This document shows, one piece after another, positions 34,059 through 43,002 of a stretch of DNA of 64,000 bases. Origin of the DNA: Infirmifilum sp. NZ (lineage in GTDB: Archaea; Thermoproteota; Thermoprotei; Thermofilales; Thermofilaceae). Every line of letters starts with the position of its first letter. Positions within the stretch are counted from its first letter, which is position 1. The notes under the pieces are model-generated. The model saw nothing but the letters and a program-made list of their open reading frames with translations. It made no database searches and had not been told where the DNA came from. The stretch covers positions 946,443 through 1,010,442 of the forward strand of contig NZ_CP094288.1 in NCBI RefSeq assembly GCF_022693705.1, written 5' to 3'. The translations under genes were made by a program, and so were the position numbers.

Positions 34059-34760
34059 TTAAAGGAGCCGGATTCGCCTTTGCACCGTGAAGCTTATTGG
34101 CTGAACCCCAGCTGTCATAAGCGCATATATAGTATCTTCTGAGGCGAGGTCAGCTAACCCTCTCAGACTTGTTATTACCGAGTTCGAGTAAACGGGCACT
34201 TCAGGCTCGTAGAGCGAAACCACCACCGGTATCATTCTGTACTCTCCCGGTTGTATGTCGTAGGCTAAGATGCCTGCTTCCAGCGCTTTGGACAAAACGC
34301 TGCACCTCTCGTGCTGGGCGTCCGCGGCTCTCCGTAGCATGCCTTCACGCAGGCGCTTCCACCGCTTGCAGTCGACGCAGAGCGACAGTCCCTTTTTAAA
34401 TGCAAGCACGTCGACTTCGAACCTCCGACCCCTGAACTTAAACCTGACTGTCCTGTACGTACTGTAGCCCGCTTCGCGAAGCACGTAAGATACGAGCGCT
34501 TCTAAATCACTCCAACCCGAGTTCAGGGCCAGCGAAACCACGTCGTAGCCTGCCCGCCAGGCTTTAATCAGAAAGGCTTCAAGCGGCTCCCTGATAACCC
34601 CGTCCTCAACGTTCACGCGCAGATTCCTGAGAATCTCTTCGACGAACTCGCGATCGACTCCAGCCCCCTCAGAGATATCCGAGATTTTCACTAAACCATG
34701 CTGTGAAAGGTAACGCGCAAGAAAAGCGAGAACGACTTCCGCCCTCAGGCGAGCGCCCAA
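34059..34760 (-). CDS. Winged-helix plus PD-(D/E)xK nuclease-like protein
   Basis: A 233-aa protein with an N-terminal helix-turn-helix (about residues 1-60, VKISDISEGAGVDREFVEEI) and a C-terminal Mrr/RecB-like domain. The motif FEVDVLAFKKGLSLCVDCK, about residues 114-132, has the acidic residue, the intervening strand and the D-C-K spacing of a PD-(D/E)xK active site. It might be a structure- or modification-specific nuclease, but no partner identifies the substrate. It follows rpl14 of the ribosomal block by about 13 nt on the same strand. Confidence 0.65.
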   Translation of the reverse strand: MGARLRAEVVLAFLARYLSQHGLVKISDISEGAGVDREFVEEILRNLRVNVEDGVIREPLEAFLIKAWRAGYDVVSLALNSGWSDLEALVSYVLREAGYSTYRTVRFKFRGRRFEVDVLAFKKGLSLCVDCKRWKRLREGMLRRAADAQHERCSVLSKALEAGILAYDIQPGEYRMIPVVVSLYEPEVPVYSNSVITSLRGLADLASEDTIYALMTAGVQPISFTVQRRIRLL

Positions 34761-34773
34761 GAGTGTTTCACGC

Positions 34774-35199
34774 CTAAATTATTATTGAGGCCATTGGAGG
34801 TAGCTTAGGCCACCTCTCAGCTGCCTCCTTAGCCAGAGGCCCCCTTATCTCAGTCCCTTTCGGCTCCCCCTCGGGCGTTATGATCACGACAGCGTTATCC
34901 TCGAATGCTATCCACGTTCCGTCTGCTCTTCTGTAGGGCCTCCTCTGCCTGATAACTATAGCTCTCATGACCTGCTTTCTGAGCTCAGGCTTACCGGCAC
35001 GAATTGAAACCGCAACGACATCGCCTACAGCTGCTCCCGGAATCCTCCTCCACACAGCCTTATAGTGAGGAACACCTATGACCTTTGCAAGCGTTGCACC
35101 GGAGTTATCCGCAACCTTTACGAGGCTCTCCATGAAAACGCCTGGGGTGAGGCCGAGCCTATAGGACACTCCAACCGTCTTAGGACCTCTCTTCGCCAC
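34774..35199 (-). CDS. rpl14: Ribosomal protein uL14
   Basis: Large-subunit protein at the subunit interface. The 141-aa product has the conserved [15 protein letters not shown] segment and the basic [20 protein letters not shown] loop. Part of the conserved minus-strand block L22-S3-L29-Rnp1-S17-L14; it follows S17 by 10 nt. Confidence 0.97.
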   Translation of the reverse strand: MAKRGPKTVGVSYRLGLTPGVFMESLVKVADNSGATLAKVIGVPHYKAVWRRIPGAAVGDVVAVSIRAGKPELRKQVMRAIVIRQRRPYRRADGTWIAFEDNAVVIITPEGEPKGTEIRGPLAKEAAERWPKLPPMASIII

Positions 35200-35209
35200 T
35201 CATACCACC

Positions 35210-35536
35210 TCAGGCCTTACCGAGCACCACAAATGATATAGACTTCGCAAGCGGCCGCGTTTCACCTATTATCACTTCATCTCCAGGTTTAACGTCTATG
35301 CAGGGAGGCACTCGGACGTGCTTTTTCGTCCTGCGGCGCTCGTACCTCTTGTACTTCGGGTTGTAGTGAAGGTACTCGTGTACAACGACAGCTGCCCTGT
35401 TCATTTTCAAGTCCTCAACTCTGACCCTAAGCAGTTGTCCTCTGACCGAAAGGGTGCCATGCCAAGGGCAGAGGGGGTCATCGCACTTCTTCTCGGGAGG
35501 GTTTAGCCCCGGAATACCTACATGCCTCTTAGCCAT
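35210..35536 (-). CDS. rps17: Ribosomal protein uS17
   Basis: Small-subunit OB-fold protein. From the ATG at 35536 the product is 108 aa, begins MAKRHVGIPGLNPPEKKC and has the archaeal-type insert followed by the OB core ending VIIGETRPLAKSISFVV. An in-frame GTG 9 nt upstream is possible but less likely. Third-last gene in this ribosomal block. Confidence 0.96.
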   Translation of the reverse strand: MAKRHVGIPGLNPPEKKCDDPLCPWHGTLSVRGQLLRVRVEDLKMNRAAVVVHEYLHYNPKYKRYERRRTKKHVRVPPCIDVKPGDEVIIGETRPLAKSISFVVLGKA

Positions 35537-35597
35537 GCCCAACACACACCTCTCTCACTCTATGCAACCGGTTTTTAAATTTTTGCGGTGCGAGACC

Positions 35598-35894
35598 CTA
35601 CCATGCGCGGTAAACCTTCTTCATCCTCTCTTCAGGTCTTCCCATAAGAAACCTACCGTCCACCGGAACCTTAGTACCATCAGGCAATGTAAAGCGGAAG
35701 ACTGCCTGAAACTTCAGGACAGTTCTCTTCTCACCCCCAGGCTCACCTATAACCAGCGTATTTCTAGTTTCGTCGAGCACCAACCCCTTTATCCCAATAA
35801 GGCTTGGATTACTAGCCTCTACAACCTCTGCTTGCAGTCCTATCAATTCATGGCGCAAAATATTCCTCGGGGTTATCCTCATGTTTTCTGCCAT
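35598..35894 (-). CDS. rnp1: RNase P protein component 1 (Pop4/Rpp29)
   Basis: Protein subunit of archaeal RNase P (the RNA is at 27764, another subunit at 53575). The 98-aa product has the Sm-like beta barrel with the HELIGLQAEVVEASNPSLIG start and the conserved GIKGLVLDETRNTLVI strand pair. In many archaea this gene sits between L29 and S17 in the ribosomal operon, as here. A TATA-like box about 20 nt upstream shows it can be transcribed separately from the L22-S3-L29 part. Confidence 0.92.
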   Translation of the reverse strand: MAENMRITPRNILRHELIGLQAEVVEASNPSLIGIKGLVLDETRNTLVIGEPGGEKRTVLKFQAVFRFTLPDGTKVPVDGRFLMGRPEERMKKVYRAW

Positions 35895-35908
35895 GCTTCC
35901 AATAATTC

Positions 35909-35920
35909 ATCTTTAAAGTT
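35909..35920 (-). promoter_or_regulatory. TATA-like box of rnp1
   Basis: The minus strand reads AACTTTAAAGAT, about 20 nt before the rnp1 ATG, inside the 135-nt gap that separates rnp1 from rpl29. Confidence 0.5.
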
Positions 35921-36029
35921 ATCGACGCTAGCCTGTCTCATCCACCCCATCCTTGACCGGACACGCAACCACTCCGAGAACTTCCATCGCTGAAAGAGCT
36001 CCTATAAGCTGCTGAACAGAAGATACTAC

Positions 36030-36242
36030 CTACTGCTTCTTTCGAGCCTCTTCCCTTTCAACGGTGAGGATCATCGCGATGGTTCTCTTCGTCTTCCTTA
36101 TAAGAGCTGGTTTCTCCAGAGACCCTCTCATCGCTTGAGCCTTCAGCCGTGCGAGCTCTGCCCTCAGCTCAGCGAGCTTTTTCCTCCGGTCTTCCGGGCT
36201 CATGCCCCTTATTTCGTCAATGCTCATTAGCCCCTTAGGCAT
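36030..36242 (-). CDS. rpl29: Ribosomal protein uL29
   Basis: A 70-aa helical large-subunit protein at the exit tunnel (SIDEIRGMSPEDRRKKLAEL, then LRAELARLKAQAMRG). The ATG at 36242 is preceded by a GAGGGTGG Shine-Dalgarno; another in-frame ATG 24 nt upstream sits right at the rps3 stop and is less likely. Part of the S3-L29 pair. Confidence 0.94.
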   Translation of the reverse strand: MPKGLMSIDEIRGMSPEDRRKKLAELRAELARLKAQAMRGSLEKPALIRKTKRTIAMILTVEREEARKKQ

Positions 36243-36267
36243 AAAACCACCCTCACGTATCACCATT

Positions 36268-36894
36268 TTAACCTTTACGGACCTCTTCCACCGCTGCCTG
36301 AGGAGCTTTTAGCTCGATGCTGTCGGGCATTCTTTCAGGCCTCATGATGCGTACCTTCACACCATACATCCCGAGCTTCAGGAGCACGTGCACGCAGGCT
36401 TCATCGACCAGCTCCTCCCCTGGTTCACCTGACTTAGGTAGATACCCTCTCGTGAAGCGCTCCGTTCTGTGCCTCTGGCTTGTCAGCTTACCGCTTATAA
36501 CGACTTCAGCGCCCCGCGCGCCCGCAGCCATAATCCTGTTGAGGGCGACCATCGCAGCCCTCCGGAACTTCACACCCCTAACCAGGGCTCTAGCAATCCT
36601 GTAGGCCATTATCTTGGCGTTGAGGTCCTGGTTAGGCACCTCCACGACGTCGATCTGGGGGTTTTCGAGACCAAACTCCTTCTCCAACACCTCAGCCAAA
36701 GCCTTAATGTTGGCACCTCGCCTACCTATGACCATCCCGGGTACTCCCGCGTAGATGATAACTTTCGTGCCTATCGGCGTCTTGAAGAACTGAGTGTGCA
36801 CGTAGTTTGCCTTCGCGAACTGCCTCTGGATGTACTCGTGAAGCATCATGTACTGGAGGCCTTGCTTCACAGCCTTATGCGCTGTGGACGACAT
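36268..36894 (-). CDS. rps3: Ribosomal protein uS3
   Basis: Small-subunit protein with the KH domain (GVPGMVIGRRGANIKALAEV segment with its GxxG loop) followed by the S3 C-terminal domain. From the ATG at 36894 the product is 208 aa; a GGTGG element just before it supports this start, which lies 11 nt after the rpl22 stop. An in-frame start 30 nt further upstream would overlap rpl22. Confidence 0.96.
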   Translation of the reverse strand: MSSTAHKAVKQGLQYMMLHEYIQRQFAKANYVHTQFFKTPIGTKVIIYAGVPGMVIGRRGANIKALAEVLEKEFGLENPQIDVVEVPNQDLNAKIMAYRIARALVRGVKFRRAAMVALNRIMAAGARGAEVVISGKLTSQRHRTERFTRGYLPKSGEPGEELVDEACVHVLLKLGMYGVKVRIMRPERMPDSIELKAPQAAVEEVRKG

Positions 36895-36904
36895 TTGACC
36901 ACCT

Positions 36905-37360
36905 TTAAGTCCGCTCCTCGCCAATCACTTCAACGTGAACTAGCTGGTCGTAGTATGGCGTCGCCCTTCCAAAGGCCCTTGGAAGGTAATTCCTGATCTT
37001 GAAGCTCTGATGCGCGGCTGCATGAACTATCCATAGATTCTCCACGTCTAGACCCTTAAACTCCGCGTTGTTCTCCAGGTTATCCAGCAGGGCCAAAAGC
37101 TTCTTAGCAACTTTCACCGGGTACCTTCCGGGGCCACCAATCCCCCTCTTGTGCCCAACCTTCCCGTTGAACTTTCTGAAGGGCACAGGCCTTTTCATTG
37201 AAGCTATCTCTTCCAATATCTTCTTAGCCTCACTGAGCTTCTTGCCCCTGATCAGCCTCAGAGTCTCGACGGTGGCCTTGTAAGACATGCTTACATCCCT
37301 GAGCGAGGCTTTCGCCGTCCTTGAAGGGTCCAACTCGACACTATATCGCCACGTAGGCAT
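36905..37360 (-). CDS. rpl22: Ribosomal protein uL22
   Basis: Large-subunit tunnel protein, 151 aa in the archaeal form. The first half contains DVSMSYKATVETLRLIRGKK and the RKFNGKVGHKRGIGGPGRYP loop; the VEVIGEERT end is typical. First visible gene of this ribosomal block, followed by S3 after a short gap. Confidence 0.96.
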   Translation of the reverse strand: MPTWRYSVELDPSRTAKASLRDVSMSYKATVETLRLIRGKKLSEAKKILEEIASMKRPVPFRKFNGKVGHKRGIGGPGRYPVKVAKKLLALLDNLENNAEFKGLDVENLWIVHAAAHQSFKIRNYLPRAFGRATPYYDQLVHVEVIGEERT

Positions 37361-37474
37361 ACCCCAACCTCATCTCCGACTACTCGACACAATATAAACG
37401 TTTTTTCAAGCCCACAGGCAAGCAAGCTGCTCATAGAAACGCTTTAAAACCAGGCACTTGTACTACTCCCATCA

Positions 37475-37584
37475 GGGGCCGTAGTCCAGCCTGGTAGGAT
37501 GCCTGGCACGGCACGCGTGCCGCAGGATTCGGGATCTCTAGGCGGGAACCCAGGTGGTCCCGGGTTCAAATCCCGGCGGCCCCA
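37475..37584 (+). tRNA. tRNA-Pro(CGG) with two introns
   Basis: Acceptor GGGGCCG pairs with CGGCCCC; D arm GTCC/GGAT; T arm CCGGG-TTCAAAT-CCCGG; discriminator A. The anticodon stem CCTGG/CCAGG encloses 43 nt. Removing about 21 nt at 31/32 (containing the perfect 14-nt palindrome CGGCACGCGTGCCG) and about 15 nt after position 37 leaves a seven-base loop with anticodon CGG and a 74-nt tRNA. Splice points are approximate. A different split could give anticodon TCG, but the proline reading fits the body and discriminator best. Confidence 0.8.
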
Positions 37585-37717
37585 CTCCACATACATTTGA
37601 GGGGCGCTAACAATCATACTCTCGTGACTCACAAATTTTATGCATATACGCATAACCGTAGTAGCTAACCGGCCCTAACATTCACTTGAAAGTCACGACC
37701 TCATTCGCCTCGACTGG

Positions 37718-37791
37718 CGGGCCCGCCGGGACTCGAACCCGGGACCTACGGCTCCGAAGGCCGCCGCGCTTCCTAACTGCGCCACGGGCCC
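37718..37791 (-). tRNA. tRNA-Arg(TCG)
   Basis: Acceptor GGGCCCG pairs with CGGGCCC; D arm GCGC/GCGC; anticodon arm GCGGC-CTTCGGA-GCCGT gives TCG; T loop TTCGAGT. Length 74 nt, no intron, discriminator G. It faces tRNA-Pro. Confidence 0.95.
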
Positions 37792-37899
37792 ATTTTCGGG
37801 GGCGTCGTGTCACCTCCTTGTCATCACTCATCGGTTGTCAACGCTTAAGTCATTCGCCCTCCTAATACTACCTTCAATGTCGATAAAAACCTAATGGAC

Positions 37900-40833
37900 T
37901 TAAAGGAGGATGATCGCTGGCCTGGCTGGAAGGGCGAGGTGCGCCTTAGCCATGCCTTCAGCCTCCTCCTCGCTCAAGACCCTTACTTTAAGGCCCGTCA
38001 TCTGCTCGAAGAAAGTCACCGCGTCTCTTAAGGCCCTCTCCTCAATCGCCGGACTAACCAGGAGGTCCAGGACCTCGGCGTTCTTGGCGATAACCTCCAC
38101 AAGCTTAGACGCCTCTCTCCTGGTATCCTGAGGAAGGTTCTTCAGGGCCTCGCGTATCGCGAGCTGAACTTTTCCGTAGACACCGACACCCTGCTTTACC
38201 TGAGTGAGAAAGTCGTACTTCCACCGCGCTGGGAGGACCAGTGCCACTTCGCGCACGTTCTCGCTTTTCACCACTCTGAGGAGCTCCTGTATGTCCTCAA
38301 GCACTCTCTGAACTATCTTCTCCGCCTTCTCGATCTCTTCGTTTATCTTGTCGAGCTCCGGTTCCGGCCAGCGCTCCTTCACTATGAGCGTGCTCTTCCC
38401 GATCTTCTCCCATATCTCTTCAGCGACGTGAGGAGTTATGGGAGCGAGTATAAGGGTTTGAACCTCGATGAAGCGCTTGAGAAGCTCCCTGTTTGGAGCC
38501 CCCCTGCGCCTCAAGTACCACTTGAAGGAGTTCTGGAGGTTGAAGAAGCCCTCCGTCACGACGTTCTTCGTGTTGAGCTTCTCGTACTCCTCTCCAACGT
38601 ACTTCAACGTGCGGTTGAGAACGCTCTCGAACCACTCGTCTATGAACTTCCTCTCGTCGTCGCCCCTGCCGTAGTTCTCAGTGGCGAAAGAGTACCACTC
38701 GTAAAGAAGATCAACCGCCCTGGAGGCGAACTCCGGCTCGAAGTTCCCGTCATCGAGGCCTGTGTTGCCAGCATAGGCGTTGGTGAGGCGCGTGGCATCC
38801 GCACCCCAGTACTCCAGAGCCTCCCTGAGCAGGATGAAGTTCCCCTTCGACTTGGACATCTTCTCTCCCGCGACGTTGATCCACCCGTTCACGGCGATCC
38901 CCCTCGGCCAGTGCTCCGGGGGGAAGATGGCCACGTGGTGCATGATGAAGAACACGAGGTGGTTCGGTACCAGGTCCTTGCCCGAAACCCTGAGGTCCAC
39001 CGGGTACCAGTACAGGAACTCTTCCCGCATCCTCTTGACGAGGTCGGCGCTGACCCCGAGCCTGCTCGCGACTTCTTCGGCGCTCCCCTTCCCCAGGAAG
39101 ATGTAGTCGAAAAACGCGTTGTCGAGCTTTTCCCATCTCAAGCCGTGGTCTTCGGGGTGCTGAAGGTACTTCGCGATAGTGTAGTACGCCATGTAGATCG
39201 TCGAGTCGCTTAAGGACTCGAGAACCCACTTGTCATCCCACGGTAGTGGTGTGCCGAGCTCGCGTTCATGCGTGCAAGCCCAGTCCTCGTACCAGTCTAC
39301 GAGTCTGTGAAACTCCTGCCTTATCTCTGGCGGCAGGAATACCATCTTGTCGATGCATTCGTGGGCCTTCATCTTCCACTCCCTGTCGCTGTACCTGAGG
39401 AACCACTGATCCTCGACGATCTTCACGTGCGTGCGAGATCCGCACCTGCAGAAAACAGGCCTTGGGAGGGTGAAGTGCCTCACAGCAACTCCCAAGCCAA
39501 CCAAGTGGTCTATGACCTCCTCCTTGACCTCAAACACCCTCCTGCCGCCCCATCTCTGGCCGTAAACTTCAGCCTTCAGAACCCCGTTGTAGAACTCCTT
39601 CGAGTACACCTCCCGCGTTGCCTCCTCCAGCTTCTCTGTCTCACCTTGATACCTAGCCCCGTGCTTCCTGACCGCTGTTTCCGCAGGATACGGTCCGTAT
39701 CCCTCCAGCTCGATCAGGCCCACGGGGTGCACCGCCTCCAGTACAGCGGGGTCCAAACCGTATTTGTCGAGAAGGTGCGGGTCTCTCTTCAAGTCCTCAA
39801 GGGCTACCCAGTCGAATGGAGCGTGCGCAGGTACGGACATCACGACGCCTGTCCCGATGTCGTGCGCGACAAACACAGCTGGCAAAACCGGGACTCTCCA
39901 GCCCGTGACAGGATTCAGCGCGTAGCGCCCGACAAGCTCTGCCCCTTTGACGCGCCCTACGACGCGGACGGTGTGACCCTGGTCTTGAAGCTCTTCAGCA
40001 CCGTACTGTCCCAGAACCCACTTTTCCCCGTCTACGTCGGCTATGATATACTCGGCATCTGGATTTACCCAGATGTTCACAGCACCCCACACGGTCTCGG
40101 GCCTATACGTCATACAGGGGTACACTAGGCCGTCCTCGCCGCTGAACTTGATTATGACAACCTCTTCTGGCCCTATGCCCGCGTACTCATCGGGCCTGTC
40201 GTGGTCTCCCACTACCTTCTTCTCCTTGGGGCACCAGACAACAGGGTGAGAGCCCTTTGTTATGAGCCCCTTCTCCCTGAGAACCGTGTACTGCCACTGT
40301 ATGAACTTGTTGTAAGGGGGGTTAAGGTAAGTTGTGAAGAACTCACGCCTCCAGTCGATCGACAACCCGTACCTGCTGAAATCCTCTTTGAAGCCCCTAG
40401 AGAAGAAGCACACCCAGTATTCCGGGTCTTTAAACTTTGGAATATCCTCCTCGCTGATGCCCATGGATTTGAGTATGCTTATCTGCTTCGGATCACCCTC
40501 CCTAACCCTCAGAGCCGCAGCAACTATAGGCCCACCTGTCGCGTGCCAGCCTTGAGCGAAGAGAACGTTGTATCCCCTCATCCTCTTGAAGCGGGCTGCG
40601 ATGTCGACCCTGAGTACTGTGTATGCTGTCCCCAGGTGGGGGTACGAGTTAATGTAGGGATACGGAAACGTCACGAAGAACTTGGGCTTCCCGGGTTCGG
40701 GATCCGCCTCGAAAACTCTAAGCTCGGCCCAGCGCCTCTGCCACTTCGCTTCAACGCTTTTCAGAAAGTCCCTCTTCTTCTCGTCGACGCCTGGGAATTT
40801 AAGCCTGCTAGCAATGGAGAGCCACCACCCCAC
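37900..40833 (-). CDS. leuS: Leucyl-tRNA synthetase (archaeal type)
   Basis: Class I aminoacyl-tRNA synthetase with an editing domain. The 977-aa protein has the HIGH-equivalent YPYINSYPHLGTAYT near residue 57, a large CP1 editing insertion (about 230-450), the KMSKSKGNF loop near 683, and the C-terminal anticodon-binding region. GTG start at 40833, with a TATA box (AGTTTTAAACC) about 10-15 nt further upstream; the true start could be slightly downstream. Long antisense frames inside this gene are artefacts of codon usage. Confidence 0.96.
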   Translation of the reverse strand: MGWWLSIASRLKFPGVDEKKRDFLKSVEAKWQRRWAELRVFEADPEPGKPKFFVTFPYPYINSYPHLGTAYTVLRVDIAARFKRMRGYNVLFAQGWHATGGPIVAAALRVREGDPKQISILKSMGISEEDIPKFKDPEYWVCFFSRGFKEDFSRYGLSIDWRREFFTTYLNPPYNKFIQWQYTVLREKGLITKGSHPVVWCPKEKKVVGDHDRPDEYAGIGPEEVVIIKFSGEDGLVYPCMTYRPETVWGAVNIWVNPDAEYIIADVDGEKWVLGQYGAEELQDQGHTVRVVGRVKGAELVGRYALNPVTGWRVPVLPAVFVAHDIGTGVVMSVPAHAPFDWVALEDLKRDPHLLDKYGLDPAVLEAVHPVGLIELEGYGPYPAETAVRKHGARYQGETEKLEEATREVYSKEFYNGVLKAEVYGQRWGGRRVFEVKEEVIDHLVGLGVAVRHFTLPRPVFCRCGSRTHVKIVEDQWFLRYSDREWKMKAHECIDKMVFLPPEIRQEFHRLVDWYEDWACTHERELGTPLPWDDKWVLESLSDSTIYMAYYTIAKYLQHPEDHGLRWEKLDNAFFDYIFLGKGSAEEVASRLGVSADLVKRMREEFLYWYPVDLRVSGKDLVPNHLVFFIMHHVAIFPPEHWPRGIAVNGWINVAGEKMSKSKGNFILLREALEYWGADATRLTNAYAGNTGLDDGNFEPEFASRAVDLLYEWYSFATENYGRGDDERKFIDEWFESVLNRTLKYVGEEYEKLNTKNVVTEGFFNLQNSFKWYLRRRGAPNRELLKRFIEVQTLILAPITPHVAEEIWEKIGKSTLIVKERWPEPELDKINEEIEKAEKIVQRVLEDIQELLRVVKSENVREVALVLPARWKYDFLTQVKQGVGVYGKVQLAIREALKNLPQDTRREASKLVEVIAKNAEVLDLLVSPAIEERALRDAVTFFEQMTGLKVRVLSEEEAEGMAKAHLALPARPAIILL

Positions 40834-40847
40834 TCAAAGGTTTAAAA

Positions 40848-41111
40848 CTAAAAAACGTTTTCGCCCCTATCGCCTGACCCGCCCCTTTGAACGACGCCCA
40901 GATAGTCGTAAATGTCTCCCCCCTTGACCATGTCCTCATAAACCTTCCAAACGCGCTTAGCTGTCACGAGCCCCACGAAGAAGCCCTTCTCCTCCAGCGC
41001 CTCCTTAACGCGATCCACGAACTCCTCCGGCTTTACGAGTGGGTGCTTGGAGAGAACCTCGAGTATGATCTCCTTAATGTCCGTGTTGTGAGGATACGGC
41101 TTTTTACTCAC
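40848..41111 (-). CDS. Small conserved crenarchaeal protein of unknown function
   Basis: An 87-aa product from the GTG at 41111 (beginning SKKPYPHNTDIKEIILEVL after the start residue); an upstream in-frame ATG at 41132 is possible. A box AACTTAATAACC is about 25-35 nt before the GTG, supporting it. The pattern of helices with PLVKPEEFVDRVKEALEEKG and a GLVTAKRVWKVYEDMVK segment suggests a small helix-turn-helix-like fold. It ends 15 nt upstream of the leuS start, on the same strand. Confidence 0.6.
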   Translation of the reverse strand: MSKKPYPHNTDIKEIILEVLSKHPLVKPEEFVDRVKEALEEKGFFVGLVTAKRVWKVYEDMVKGGDIYDYLGVVQRGGSGDRGENVF

Positions 41112-41164
41112 AATGCACGCACAGTGCGCCAAGGTTATTAAGTTATCTCACCGCTTTTTTCCAT

Positions 41165-41758
41165 ATGGAGCTGCTGAGGCGGCTTCACGAGCTTGTATAC
41201 TCTAAAGTGCACACGCCTGTAACCGCCGGCCTGCTGCCAAGGGTTTTGAGACGTTACATTGCGATAAACCTGTACGATGGCGCTCTCCTGGCCTTGGGCG
41301 TCCTCACGACCTCCACGCTTCTCGGGCTACCGCCCTGGGAAACCGTGCTGAGCGGACTGGTAATAGGGACATCGTCCGCTATTTCGGGCTTCATGGGAGC
41401 GTTCCTCGTGGAGAGCGCTGAGCTCAGAATGGAGCTGAGGGAGCTTGAAAAGCACCTCTTCATAACACTCGGTAGGCGGCAGGTCTACGTAGCTGGGCTC
41501 ATCGTAAGCGCAGTGAACGCTTTGAGCACCCCGGCGCCAGTGCTCTTATCCCTCATGCCCTACCTACTCGCACACATCGGAGTCATCGCACCTCCGCTGG
41601 CACTCGTAGCAGCCCTAGCTATGACCTTCGCGTCGCTGGTCTTCCTCGGAGTCTGGCTAGCCGAGATCGCCGGCGGGGGGAGGCTGAGGTATACGCTAAC
41701 CGTGCTAGCCTCAGGGCTTGCGATACTGCTACTGGACATAATCCTGGGCCGACACTAG
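41165..41758 (+). CDS. VIT1/CCC1-like membrane protein
   Basis: A 197-aa protein with about five hydrophobic segments. The motif DGALLALGVLTTSTLLG followed by SGLVIGTSSAISGFMGAF and a charged helix (ELRMELRELEKH) matches the VIT/CCC1 family of iron/manganese transporters, here without the central metal-binding extension. The transport role is an inference from the family. Confidence 0.65.
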   Translation: MELLRRLHELVYSKVHTPVTAGLLPRVLRRYIAINLYDGALLALGVLTTSTLLGLPPWETVLSGLVIGTSSAISGFMGAFLVESAELRMELRELEKHLFITLGRRQVYVAGLIVSAVNALSTPAPVLLSLMPYLLAHIGVIAPPLALVAALAMTFASLVFLGVWLAEIAGGGRLRYTLTVLASGLAILLLDIILGRH

Positions 41759-41789
41759 TTTTTTAAACTGTCCTTGCTCTAACAAGGGT

Positions 41790-42053
41790 GTGAGCAAAGA
41801 GCCGTCGATAACGCGCATGCTGATCGATGCCCTCAAGCCCCGTGACGTCACAGTAGTGGATATCGCGCGATCCCTGATCAGCCTCGAGAAGGTAAGCAGG
41901 GTTGAAATCAATGTGGCAGAGGTCGACGTCAAGACAGAAACCCTGAAAATCAGCATTAGCGGGACAGGCATAGATATCAAGGAGATTGAAAGAACACTTG
42001 AGAAGCATGCCACAGTGATCAGAAGCATAGACTACGTTGTAGCTGAAAAGTGA
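41790..42053 (+). CDS. DUF211 family protein
   Basis: An 87-aa product starting at a GTG. The motif LIDALKPRDVTVVDIARSL and the VDVKTETLKISISG strand match the DUF211 family, a ferredoxin-like fold that forms oligomers in archaea; function unknown. It lies between the VIT-like gene and agmatinase and ends 7 nt before the latter, so the two may be co-transcribed. Confidence 0.85.
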   Translation: MSKEPSITRMLIDALKPRDVTVVDIARSLISLEKVSRVEINVAEVDVKTETLKISISGTGIDIKEIERTLEKHATVIRSIDYVVAEK

Positions 42054-42060
42054 TTCGACC

Positions 42061-42948
42061 GTGAACCTCAGATTCTACCTCACTCCGGTGACACCGCCTC
42101 TCTTCGGCCGCGAAGGTAAACCCGAGGACGGCATCGTCGTGCTAGGAATACCCTTCGACGGCGCAGCCTCACGCATCCCAGGTCAGAGGTTCGCCCCAAG
42201 GAAGGTGCGCGAGGTGTCCGTGGAGCTCGAGACCTTCTCACCCGAGCTGGGAATCAGCGTGGAGGAAATCGGCTATCACGACGCGGGAGACCTGCCAGTG
42301 GTGACGGACTACGCTGTGATGCAGAACTTTACAACAAAAGTTGTAGAGGAGCTGCGTGATAGCGGGAAGCTGCCCATCGTCATCGGGGGAGACCACTCTG
42401 TAACCTTTCCCGTGGTATCGACGCTCGCTGCAAGATCCAAGGAGCTGCTTGTTTTGGTCTTCGACGCGCACATGGATCTCAGGGACGAGTGGCCTTGGGG
42501 TGTGCGGTTCTCCCACGCGACGGTTATGAGGAGGTTACTTGAGACGTCGGGTAGTGTCTCCGTTGCCTACTACTCTCCGCGCGCTTTCTCGAGGGAGGAG
42601 TACGACTACACAAGATCTAGCAGCAGAGTTAAAATCGTCAGGAACGCCGGAGAGCTACGGGAGCTGGTGGAGAGCTCGGAGAATGTGTACATTTCCCTCG
42701 ACATTGACGCAGTGGACCCAGCTTACGCACCAGGAACAGGCACACCTGAACCCATGGGACTCGCCCCTCAGGAGGTCGCTTCCGCTCTGCGGGTTGCAGT
42801 GAGCCATGCCCAAGAAGTCGTGGGCTTCGACGTAGTCGAAGTAAACCCTCTAGTTGACTGCAATGAGATAACTTCTCTTTTAGCCGCTAAGCTGGTGATG
42901 GAATTTCTCTTCGCATGCTACACATACGAAAAGTGCGGAGTAAGGTAG
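42061..42948 (+). CDS. speB: Agmatinase / arginase-family ureohydrolase
   Basis: Manganese enzyme expected to release urea from agmatine to give putrescine for polyamine synthesis. The 295-aa protein shows metal-ligand motifs GGDHS, DAHMDLRDEW and SLDIDAVDPA, with VVEVNPLVD at the end, so the binuclear site is complete. GTG start right after DUF211. Polyamines also supply the aminobutyl group used by deoxyhypusine synthase, encoded at 24957. Confidence 0.87.
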   Translation: MNLRFYLTPVTPPLFGREGKPEDGIVVLGIPFDGAASRIPGQRFAPRKVREVSVELETFSPELGISVEEIGYHDAGDLPVVTDYAVMQNFTTKVVEELRDSGKLPIVIGGDHSVTFPVVSTLAARSKELLVLVFDAHMDLRDEWPWGVRFSHATVMRRLLETSGSVSVAYYSPRAFSREEYDYTRSSSRVKIVRNAGELRELVESSENVYISLDIDAVDPAYAPGTGTPEPMGLAPQEVASALRVAVSHAQEVVGFDVVEVNPLVDCNEITSLLAAKLVMEFLFACYTYEKCGVR

Positions 42949-43002
42949 GCACGGGTAAATTTCTCCTAAGGATAATTTATCCGCGGATAATTTCTCCGGT
43001 TC

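Noticed and set aside
35928..35987. Small minus-strand ORF of 19 codons between rpl29 and rnp1
   Set aside because: Too short to support; no Shine-Dalgarno and no known family, although a SUI1-type gene is sometimes found nearby in other archaea.
35454..35993. Plus-strand open frame of 179 codons
   Set aside because: Antisense to rps17 and rnp1 with no domain; shadow of the minus-strand genes.
38428..40128. Long plus-strand open frames (261 and 286 codons) opposite leuS
   Set aside because: They mirror the leuS reading frame; the minus strand encodes a complete synthetase, and the antisense products have no recognisable domains.
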